Below, one piece after another: positions 1 to 5,576 of a DNA stretch of 5,683 bases. The notes below the pieces were generated by a model. The model saw nothing but the letters and a program-made list of their open reading frames with translations. It searched no databases and was not told the DNA's origin. This DNA comes from Gammaproteobacteria bacterium (GTDB lineage Bacteria; Pseudomonadota; Gammaproteobacteria; Burkholderiales; Burkholderiaceae_C), in contig JAHIQV010000567.1 of assembly GCA_018903185.1 (NCBI GenBank), positions 1 through 5,683 on the forward strand, given 5' to 3'. The position numbers and the translations under genes were made by a program. The stretch's first letter is position 1. Every line of letters begins with the position of its first letter.

Positions 1-2525
1 CCGCGCGAGGCGGCCAGGCGCAGCATGAGCTTGGCGCTCGCCAGGGCCGCGTCGGCATCGGGGTCGCGGAACAGCACGGCGTAGTGCCGTCCCAGCATCT
101 CGGACGGTGAGTAGCCCTCCAGGCGCTGTGCACTGTCGGTCCAGTCGGTGATGTGGCCTTGTGCATCCAGGAAAAAGATGCAGTATTCACGCAGGTTGTC
201 CACCATCAGGCGGAAGCGCTGCTCGCTCTCGAGCAATTCCAGGGAGCGTTCGCGGATGCGCAGCTCCAGTTCGTCATTGAGCTGGCTGACGCGCTGTTCG
301 ATGCGCTTGTGGTCCGTGATGTCGATGGTCTGTACAAACACCCCCTGTACCTGGCCTTCGTGGATGTCGGGCAGGCAGGTGGTACTGACAACGATAGGGT
401 CGCCATGGACCGTCTTGCGCCTGGACTCGAAGGTCTGGGTCTGCCCGTCCAGGGCGGCCTGCAGGCGGGGGCCGATCTCGACCCATTCGGCCGGGGGCAG
501 GCACTCGCTGATGTGCAGACCGAGGATCTTGTCGGGGTCGAGGCCGAACACGCGCTGGTGCTCGGCGTTGACAAAACGCAGGCACAGCATCGCGTCCAGG
601 TAGGCGATCAGGCCGGGCACGTGGTCGGTGATGGTCTGCAGGAAGCGCTGGCTTTCGAGCAGGGCGATCTCGGCGGCCTTGCGCGGGGTGATGTCCACCA
701 CCGTGGTGTTGCTGCGCAGAAACTGGCCGCGGGCATCGCGCACGGCCGAGGACGAGAGCAGCGCGTGGAAGACCGTGCCATCACGGCGGCGCATCTCGTA
801 TTCCACGCCTTCCAGCACGCCGTCCTGGATCAGGCGTTGCAGGCGGTCTTCCAGGAGCTCGATCCGGCTGGGCAGGATGAAGTCGCGGAAACTCTTGATG
901 CCCACCACTTCTTCGCGCTCATAGCCCAGCCACTTCAACTCCGTGTCGTTGATCGAGACATAGATGCCGTTGATGTCCAGCGAGTGGTAGCCGCAGGGTG
1001 CGTGGTTGTACAGGTCTTGCGACCGTTCCAGCGCCTCCTGAAGCTGCAGGTTGGCACGCTTCACCTGGTCTTCGCCGGCTTTGCGCTCGGTGATGTCGAT
1101 CAGGGTGCTGTTGGTGCGCACAAATCGGCCCTGTTCGTCCGTCACGACGGTGCTGGAGGCCAGACCGACGAAGGGGCGGCCGTCTGACAGTCGCAGTGTC
1201 ACTTCTTCAGGTTCGAGATGGCCGCTCGCTTCCAGCTGCAGCCGACGCATGTTCTGCTTGGCCAGTTGCGAGGGATCGACCAGATCGCGGAAGTTCAGGT
1301 GGCCGACCACGTCAGCGCGCTTGCGGCCCAGCCAGTTCAGGGCGGTCTGGTTGATCATCTGGATGGTGCCATCCCGGTCCAGCGAGTAGTAGCCACAGGG
1401 CGCCTGGTTGTAGAGCGCCTGGGCTTCCTGGAGCGTCTGCCGCAGCCGTGCGTTGGCCTGGGCCAGTTCGTCCGTGCGTTCGCGCACACGGCTTTCCAGC
1501 TGGGCGTTGAGCTGGCGGATTTCTTCCTGCTGCTGGTGCTGCTCGGTGATGTCGCGCGAGACCACCAGCAGCATCACGGGCTGGCCACGCTCGTCGTTGA
1601 TCGGCGAGACCATGGTGTCCCACCACTTGGGGGTCTGCTTGAAGGTCAGGCCGAAGGCCATGAACCGCGAGTTTTCGCCCCGGGCAGCGCTGGTCACGGC
1701 CTGGCGGGCCAGCACGGCGCTCTCGCTGGTCCACCATTGCGTCCAGTCGCTGCCACGCACCTGCTCGAAGTCATCCACTTCGACCAGCCGGCAACCCTGG
1801 GCGGTCATCTGCACCACGCGGCCGTCGAGATCCAGCACCTTGGTGCAGTCCGGGCTGCTCGCGATGATCTGCCGGTTGAATTCGGCCTGGATCCGCGCGT
1901 CGGCCTGCAGTTCGCGCAGCGGCGTGATGTCCTGCACGAAGCCGAGCTGTCCCGTGATCCGCCCACCGTCGTCGAACATCGGTGTGTTGCGAACCAGCAC
2001 GTGCACGAGTCCCGCTCCGGGGCGCAGGAGACGCAGCTCCACGCTGCGGGCTTCGCCGTGCAGCACGCTGGTCATCCAGTCGTTCCGGACCCTTTCCAGG
2101 TCATCCGGGTGCACGCGTTCGAGCCAGCCGAAGTTGGGAAAGTCCTGCGCTTGCAGACCAAAGATCTGTTGCAGGGATTCGTCCACATGGGTGAGGACGC
2201 CGGTGGCGTCGGTGCGGAAGATGCCGATCGGGAACGCACTGGCCAGGGCGGCGAACAAGGCTTCGTATTCCAGCTGGGCCGTGCGGGGCCCGTCCGATCC
2301 GCGCAGGGTGTGTCCTTGGGGATGCAGCGGCAGTGGCAGGCCGGGCTGCCCGTCGGGCGGATCCTGGGGCGTGCTGAGGTGCCGTGCATAAAACTGGCGC
2401 AGATGCTGGTTTTCGCTGCGCAGTGCCTCCATCTCCAGGAGCAACTCGAGCTCGCGTGCCGACCGGGGCCCGCGGCCGGTCTCGGCCACGGCGCCGTTGC
2501 CGGAATCGGGGGGGGGTGCACTCAT
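1..2525 (-). CDS. Multi-PAS-domain sensory protein (probable sensor kinase or similar), 3' end outside window
   Basis: Open on the minus strand for 841 codons from the ATG at 2525 to the left edge, so the C-terminal output domain is not visible. An in-frame TAG three codons upstream (2532-2534) makes this the first possible ATG; no good Shine-Dalgarno is seen. A short N-terminal coiled coil lies near residues 22-42. Then come PAS domains at about 84-205, 210-328, 368-480, 502-615 and 621-740, and a sixth started at about 765. The first five each end in the PAC signature DIT (D at 199, 325, 477, 611, 735). Helical signalling linkers with the pattern ExRxRERxxEL follow PAS2 and PAS5. No signal peptide or membrane segment is seen, so it is probably cytosolic. 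By family knowledge such arrays feed a histidine kinase, GGDEF/EAL or similar module; which one is unknown. It starts 52 bases after glcD on the same strand, so cotranscription is possible. Confidence 0.93.
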   Translation of the reverse strand, partial: MSAPPPDSGNGAVAETGRGPRSARELELLLEMEALRSENQHLRQFYARHLSTPQDPPDGQPGLPLPLHPQGHTLRGSDGPRTAQLEYEALFAALASAFPIGIFRTDATGVLTHVDESLQQIFGLQAQDFPNFGWLERVHPDDLERVRNDWMTSVLHGEARSVELRLLRPGAGLVHVLVRNTPMFDDGGRITGQLGFVQDITPLRELQADARIQAEFNRQIIASSPDCTKVLDLDGRVVQMTAQGCRLVEVDDFEQVRGSDWTQWWTSESAVLARQAVTSAARGENSRFMAFGLTFKQTPKWWDTMVSPINDERGQPVMLLVVSRDITEQHQQQEEIRQLNAQLESRVRERTDELAQANARLRQTLQEAQALYNQAPCGYYSLDRDGTIQMINQTALNWLGRKRADVVGHLNFRDLVDPSQLAKQNMRRLQLEASGHLEPEEVTLRLSDGRPFVGLASSTVVTDEQGRFVRTNSTLIDITERKAGEDQVKRANLQLQEALERSQDLYNHAPCGYHSLDINGIYVSINDTELKWLGYEREEVVGIKSFRDFILPSRIELLEDRLQRLIQDGVLEGVEYEMRRRDGTVFHALLSSSAVRDARGQFLRSNTTVVDITPRKAAEIALLESQRFLQTITDHVPGLIAYLDAMLCLRFVNAEHQRVFGLDPDKILGLHISECLPPAEWVEIGPRLQAALDGQTQTFESRRKTVHGDPIVVSTTCLPDIHEGQVQGVFVQTIDITDHKRIEQRVSQLNDELELRIRERSLELLESEQRFRLMVDNLREYCIFFLDAQGHITDWTDSAQRLEGYSPSEMLGRHYAVLFRDPDADAALASAKLMLRLAASR
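681..1430 (-). repeat. Tandemly duplicated PAS domains 3 and 4 inside the sensor gene
   Basis: PAS3 (from residue 371) and PAS4 (from residue 505) both begin LYNxAPCGYxSLD. They match at 26 of their first 46 aligned residues without gaps, including the INxTxLxWLG and VVG segments and the FRD triplet, and both close with the PAC ending DITxRK. Both keep a Cys (377 and 511) in the APCGY motif. They resemble each other far more than the other PAS domains of this protein, which suggests duplication within the gene. Identity was counted by eye from the translation. Confidence 0.85.
2508..2516. repeat. Nine-base G/C homopolymer in codons 4-6 of the PAS sensor gene
   Basis: Nine consecutive G on the plus strand read as nine C on the coding strand and encode Pro4-Pro5-Pro6, nine bases after the first base of the start codon. 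Gain or loss of one base would move translation out of the sensor frame almost immediately. It may be a slippage-prone tract or simply a proline run in GC-rich DNA. Confidence 0.9.
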
Positions 2526-2545
2526 CGCACGCTACTGTACCCGAG

Positions 2546-2558
2546 GCGTCCGGGACGC
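2546..2558. repeat. Short perfect inverted repeat in the glcD-PAS gap
   Basis: GCGTC-CGG-GACGC is a 5-bp perfect stem with a 3-base loop, located 21-33 bases upstream of the PAS start codon. No T-run follows on either strand, so it is not a standard intrinsic terminator. It could be an RNA hairpin or an operator, or it may be chance in GC-rich DNA. Confidence 0.5.
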
Positions 2559-2559
2559 A

Positions 2560-2579
2560 GACGGTGAGATTGGACCGTC
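2560..2579. repeat. Inverted repeat overlapping the glcD stop codon
   Basis: GACGGT and ACCGTC form a 6-bp perfect stem around an 8-base loop. The right arm includes two bases of the glcD stop codon (2578-2580). With the neighbouring dyad at 2546-2558 it fills most of the 52-base gap. There is no U-tract in the glcD reading direction, so intrinsic termination is not supported. A role in mRNA 3'-end stability or partial uncoupling from the PAS gene is possible. Confidence 0.5.
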
Positions 2580-4080
2580 AGAACCGGGGCAGTTCGGGAA
2601 ACGAAAGCCGGCCACCGCGCACCAGCATCTTGCCGTACTCGGCACAGCGTTGCAGCGTGGGAATGACCTTGCCCGGGTTCAGCAGCTCTTTGGCATCAAA
2701 GGCCCTCTTGACGCCGAACATGAGCGCGTTCTCCTCTGGCGAGAACTGCACGCACATGCTGTTGAGCTTTTCCACGCCGACGCCGTGTTCCCCGGTCACC
2801 GTTCCCCCCATGGCAACGCTGGTCTCCAGGATGTCGGCGCCAAACAGTTCGCAGCGGTGCAACTGGTCGGGGTCGTTGGCGTCAAACAGGATCAGCGGGT
2901 GCAGGTTGCCGTCGCCGGCGTGGAAAACGTTGGCGCAGCGCAGGTCGTATTTCCGTTCCATCTCGCCGATGGCGATCAGGATGTCGGCCAGGCGCTTGCG
3001 CGGGATGGTCGAGTCCATGCACATGTAGTCGGGGCTGATGCGGCCCGAAGCCGGGAAGGCGTTCTTGCGCCCGCTCCAGAAGCGCAGGCGCTCGTCCTCG
3101 TCCTTGCTGACAGCGATGGCGGTGGCGCCGCAGCGCCGCAGCACGGCGCTCATGCGGCCGATTTCTTCTTCCACTTCTTCCGGCGTGCCGTCGCTCTCGC
3201 AGAGCAGGATGGCGGCGGCATTCAGGTCGTAACCGGCGTGCACGAAGTCTTCCACCGCGGCGGTCATGGGTTTGTCCATCATCTCCAGCCCGGCCGGGAT
3301 GATGCCGGCCGCGATGACCGAGGCCACAGCGTCGCCGGCCTTCTGGATGTCGTCGAAGCTGGCCATGATGCAGCGCGCCAGCAGCGGTTTGGGCACCAGC
3401 TTCACCGTGACCTCGGTGGTGACGGCCAGCATGCCTTCGCTGCCGATGATCAGTGACAGCAGGTCCAGACCCGGGGTGTCGAGTGCCTCGCCGCCGAAGC
3501 TGACGGGTTCACCTTCGATGGTGAAGCCGCGCACCTGCAGCACGTTGTGCACCGTCAGGCCGTATTTCAGGCAGTGCACGCCACCCGAGTTTTCGGCCAC
3601 GTTGCCGCCGATGGTGCAGGCGATCTGGCTGCTCGGGTCGGGTGCGTAGTACAGGCCGTGGGGCGCAGCCGCTTCGGAAATGGCCAGGTTGCGCACGCCG
3701 GACTGAACCACGGCGGTGCGCGAGCGCGGGTCGATCGACAGGATCTTGTTGAACTTGGCCAGGGACAGCGTGACGCCCAGCGCGTGGGGCATGGCCCCGC
3801 CCGAGAGGCCGGTACCGGCGCCGCGCGCGACCACCGGAACGTTCAGTGCGTGGCAGGCCTTGAGCACGGCCGCCACCTGGGCCTCGGTTTCCGGCAGCGC
3901 GACCACCAGCGGGCGTTCCCGGTAGGCGGTCAGGCCGTCGCATTCGTAAGGCACGGTGTCTTCGGCCTGCCAGAGCAGGGCGTGCGCCGGCAGCGACGCC
4001 TGCAGGGTGCGCACCACCTCGGCCTGGCGGGCGGCGCGTTCGGCGCGGGTGACTTCGGCGGGGGCGGTGGGTGCGTTCAT
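2578..4080 (-). CDS. glcD: Glycolate oxidase FAD-binding subunit GlcD
   Basis: A 500-residue protein that closely follows the known E. coli GlcD (499 residues) from end to end. GlcD carries the FAD of glycolate oxidase and, with GlcE and GlcF, oxidises glycolate (also D-lactate) to glyoxylate at the cytoplasmic face of the membrane. Visible motifs: the FAD pyrophosphate-binding segment ARGAGTGLSGG (85-95); the PDPSSQIACTIGGN stretch (148-161), then AENSGG; GSEGML (213-218); and, in the C-terminal FAD-oxidase domain, HAGDGNLHP (387-395), GEHGVG (430-435) and LLNPGK (466-471). It ends FPELPRF, as the E. coli protein ends FPELERF. The ATG at 4080 is chosen because it gives the family length; an in-frame ATG at 4164 would add 28 unrelated residues. 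The Shine-Dalgarno is weak. glcE and glcF do not follow: the next gene on this strand is the PAS sensor. A D-lactate or 2-hydroxyglutarate dehydrogenase paralogue is less likely. Confidence 0.95.
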   Translation of the reverse strand: MNAPTAPAEVTRAERAARQAEVVRTLQASLPAHALLWQAEDTVPYECDGLTAYRERPLVVALPETEAQVAAVLKACHALNVPVVARGAGTGLSGGAMPHALGVTLSLAKFNKILSIDPRSRTAVVQSGVRNLAISEAAAPHGLYYAPDPSSQIACTIGGNVAENSGGVHCLKYGLTVHNVLQVRGFTIEGEPVSFGGEALDTPGLDLLSLIIGSEGMLAVTTEVTVKLVPKPLLARCIMASFDDIQKAGDAVASVIAAGIIPAGLEMMDKPMTAAVEDFVHAGYDLNAAAILLCESDGTPEEVEEEIGRMSAVLRRCGATAIAVSKDEDERLRFWSGRKNAFPASGRISPDYMCMDSTIPRKRLADILIAIGEMERKYDLRCANVFHAGDGNLHPLILFDANDPDQLHRCELFGADILETSVAMGGTVTGEHGVGVEKLNSMCVQFSPEENALMFGVKRAFDAKELLNPGKVIPTLQRCAEYGKMLVRGGRLSFPELPRF

Positions 4081-4148
4081 GCGCGCCAGTTTAGGACAGC
4101 GTGCCTCACCGTGGGTTGAAGAAACTTGCAAGAACCTGTGAGCCCGCG

Positions 4149-4166
4149 GTTTGACGCAGCTCAAAC
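4149..4166. promoter_or_regulatory. FNR/CRP-type dyad operator in the glcD-hsp20 divergent region
   Basis: GTTTGA-N6-TCAAAC is a perfect 6-bp dyad. Its core TTGA-N6-TCAA (4151-4164) has the half-sites and spacing of FNR/Anr/Dnr sites (consensus TTGAT-N4-ATCAA), with C and G at the inner positions instead of T and A. Its centre is about 53 bases upstream of the predicted hsp20 start of transcription and 77 bases upstream of the glcD ATG, so it could serve either gene. A different dimeric regulator, including a LysR type, cannot be excluded. Confidence 0.5.
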
Positions 4167-4174
4167 GCCGGGGT

Positions 4175-4204
4175 CTTGAAACCGCCGGGGTGTGCCGCTA
4201 TGTT
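4175..4204 (+). promoter_or_regulatory. Heat-shock (sigma-32-like) promoter for hsp20, overlapping a sigma-70-like one
   Basis: CTTGAAA at 4175-4181 matches the sigma-32 -35 consensus exactly. After a 14-base spacer comes CGCTATGT (4196-4203), which matches the -10 consensus CCCCATNT at five of seven fixed positions. The same DNA also reads as a sigma-70-like pair, TTGAAA (4176-4181), 17 bases, TATGTT (4199-4204). Either reading starts transcription near 4211 and leaves a leader of about 67 bases before hsp20. Confidence 0.6.
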
Positions 4205-4237
4205 CCCGCCATGGGCGGCGCCGTGACCGCTCAGTCC

Positions 4238-4251
4238 GGGTCCATCGACCC
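4238..4251 (+). other. Small hairpin in the hsp20 5' leader
   Basis: GGGTC-CATC-GACCC is a 5-bp perfect stem with a 4-base loop, flanked by two direct copies of CAGTCC (4232-4237 and 4251-4256). It sits 13 bases upstream of the Shine-Dalgarno. A further possible pairing of GCTC (4229-4232) with GAGC (4267-4270) would enclose this hairpin and partly cover the Shine-Dalgarno. A thermosensor-like role is only a suggestion. Confidence 0.35.
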
Positions 4252-4264
4252 AGTCCATTGTCAA

Positions 4265-4269
4265 AGGAG
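4265..4269 (+). promoter_or_regulatory. Strong Shine-Dalgarno that fixes the hsp20 start
   Basis: AGGAG lies 8 bases before the hsp20 ATG at 4278, the ideal distance. A second ATG at 4273 is only 3 bases away and opens a two-codon frame, ATG CCA TGA, whose stop overlaps the hsp20 ATG. The 4278 start is therefore the functional one. Confidence 0.85.
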
Positions 4270-4277
4270 CACATGCC

Positions 4278-4706
4278 ATGAACCATCTGATCGCCCGTTC
4301 CGGACTGTTTGACGATTTCTTCAAGGACGTCGCACCGGGTTTTTACGTCCGTCCCCTGCACGGCGATTCCTTGCCGTCACCCTCGCAGATCAAGATCGAC
4401 GTGAAGGAAACGCCGTCGGCTTACACCGTGGTGGCCGAGGTGCCCGGCGTGGCCAAGGAAGACATTCACGTCACCGTGGAAGGCGGTGTGGTGACCCTGC
4501 GCGCCGAGATCAAGCAGGAAGACAGCCAGAGTCAGGACGAGAAGGTGCTGCGCACAGAGCGTTATTACGGTTCGGTGTCCCGCAGCCTCCAGCTGGCGAC
4601 CGACATCGACAACCAGAACGCCCGGGCCCGGTACGAAAACGGGGTGCTGACGCTGACCCTGCCCAAGAAGGTGGCGCTCGCAGGCCAGCGCTTGAATATC
4701 GAGTGA
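4278..4706 (+). CDS. hsp20: Small heat-shock protein, Hsp20/alpha-crystallin family
   Basis: A 142-residue, ATP-independent holdase chaperone that binds unfolding proteins in the cytoplasm and keeps them refoldable. The N-terminal arm (about 1-35, with LFDDFFKD at 10-17) precedes the alpha-crystallin domain at about 36-131. That domain begins with IKIDVKETPSAYTVVAEVPG and contains the family-typical segment VPGVAKEDIHV and the signature ARYENGVLTLTLPK at 117-130. The tail ends RLNIE, a variant (LxI) of the C-terminal IxI motif used for oligomer assembly. Length is normal for the bacterial family. A strong Shine-Dalgarno and a sigma-32-like promoter stand upstream, so heat induction is likely. 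An FNR-type dyad lies further upstream. Its stop codon is directly adjacent to the stop of the convergent LysR gene. The family assignment is secure; the exact subclass is not. Confidence 0.96.
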   Translation: MNHLIARSGLFDDFFKDVAPGFYVRPLHGDSLPSPSQIKIDVKETPSAYTVVAEVPGVAKEDIHVTVEGGVVTLRAEIKQEDSQSQDEKVLRTERYYGSVSRSLQLATDIDNQNARARYENGVLTLTLPKKVALAGQRLNIE

Positions 4707-5576
4707 TCAGCTCAGGCTCTTCTTGAGCCACTCGGCGAACGCCACGCACTCCCAGCGGTCCATGGTGCCGGTGCGCCAGCACAGGTAGTGCGCGTGCGGG
4801 CTGGGCACGTGGCGCTCGTACAGCGGCACCAGTGTGCCGTGCTCCAGCCAGGGCGCGGCCAGCTTGATGCGCACCAGCGCCACGCCCATGCCGGCGGCGG
4901 CGCCGTCGCACATGAGGCCGATGTCGTTGAACTGCGAGCCGTCCACGGGTTCGGGCCAGTCCAGATCGTGCGCGGCGAACCAGGTGCGCCAGGGCTCCAG
5001 CGGGCTGCGCAGCAGGGGCACACCTTCCAGGTCTTCGGGTGCGTCGAACGGCCCGTGCTCGCGCGCAAACGCCGGTGAGGCCAGCGGCGTGACGTCGTCC
5101 TTCATCAGGCAGACGTGTTCCACGTCGGCGTAGCGGCCGGTGCCGAAGCGGATCATCAGGTCGGCGTCTTCGGCCACCACGTCCAGCAGCGGGATGCTGA
5201 CCTGCAAGGTGAGGTCAATCTCCGGGTAGGCCTCGCTGAACTGCTTCAGGCGCGGCAGCAGGATGGAGCGCGCGAACGTGGGCGTGACCGCCAGGCGCAG
5301 CTTGCGCCGCCCGGGCGTGACGGTGTTGCTGGGAAATTTCTGCAGGATCGCCAGACCTTCCCGCACATGGGCCAGGTATTCGCTGCCTTCGGTTGTCAGT
5401 GAAAAATCGGCCCGGCCAAACAGCTTGGTGCCGAGGACCTGCTCCAGTTGCTTGATACGGTGACTGACGGCGCTGGGCGTCACGCACAGTTCCTCGCTGG
5501 TCTGCGTCACGCTGCGCAGGCGTGCCAAGGCCTCGAAGGTCAGCAGGCACTGAATAGGGGGAATTCGAATCGTCAT
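4707..5576 (-). CDS. LysR-family transcriptional regulator, GcvA-like
   Basis: A 289-residue regulator of normal LysR length. The N-terminal winged helix-turn-helix spans about residues 6-65 ([11 protein letters not shown], then the recognition-helix segment [15 protein letters not shown], then LFGR and LTTEG). A linker helix follows, then an effector-binding periplasmic-binding-protein-like domain from about 92 to the end, starting [10 protein letters not shown]. The opening RIPPxxxLLTFEA and the effector domain resemble the GcvA/TrpI/AmpR group. The known GcvA controls the glycine-cleavage operon, but the ligand and targets of this protein are not shown by sequence. The start ATG overlaps the purU stop as ATGA and has only a weak Shine-Dalgarno, so translation is probably coupled to purU and the gene has no obvious promoter of its own. 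Most LysR genes sit divergent to a target; this one does not. Confidence 0.93.
   Translation of the reverse strand: MTIRIPPIQCLLTFEALARLRSVTQTSEELCVTPSAVSHRIKQLEQVLGTKLFGRADFSLTTEGSEYLAHVREGLAILQKFPSNTVTPGRRKLRLAVTPTFARSILLPRLKQFSEAYPEIDLTLQVSIPLLDVVAEDADLMIRFGTGRYADVEHVCLMKDDVTPLASPAFAREHGPFDAPEDLEGVPLLRSPLEPWRTWFAAHDLDWPEPVDGSQFNDIGLMCDGAAAGMGVALVRIKLAAPWLEHGTLVPLYERHVPSPHAHYLCWRTGTMDRWECVAFAEWLKKSLS

Larger units (their letters stand above)
4081..4277. other. Divergent intergenic control region, glcD / hsp20
   Basis: This 197-base spacer is the only sizeable non-coding stretch in the window. It contains the FNR-type dyad (4149-4166), the sigma-32-like promoter (4175-4204), a small dyad CCGCC-ATG-GGCGG (4206-4218) over the predicted transcription start, the leader hairpin (4238-4251) and the hsp20 Shine-Dalgarno. 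I could not find a convincing -35/-10 pair for glcD on the minus strand, although its transcription must start here or further right. Confidence 0.75.

Noticed and set aside
153..2567. Long plus-strand open frames (153-1187, 1218-2567) opposite the PAS gene
   Set aside because: They are antisense shadows of a GC-rich gene. The minus-strand frame gives repeated PAS/PAC motifs, while these give compositionally odd, family-less proteins.
2497..4119. Plus-strand open frames (2497-3456, 3547-4119) opposite glcD
   Set aside because: glcD matches its family along its whole length on the minus strand; the antisense frames show no recognisable domain and lack convincing ribosome-binding sites.
4081..4164. 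Longer glcD start at 4164
   Set aside because: It adds 28 residues with no counterpart in E. coli GlcD and would place coding sequence over the operator-like dyad. The ATG at 4080 gives the expected family length.
4206..4218. Dyad CCGCC-ATG-GGCGG near the predicted hsp20 transcription start
   Set aside because: Short, GC-rich and with only a 3-base loop; likely by chance at this base composition and not matched to a known operator.
4211..4314. Upstream open frame starting at the ATG at 4211 and overlapping hsp20
   Set aside because: No Shine-Dalgarno precedes it, it may lie at or before the transcription start, and its product is not recognisable.
4715..4729. Hairpin GGCTC-TTCTT-GAGCC as a terminator for hsp20 or the LysR gene
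   Set aside because: The 5-bp stem lies inside the LysR coding region and has no T-run after it on either strand; the pairing follows from the codons for the C-terminal residues.
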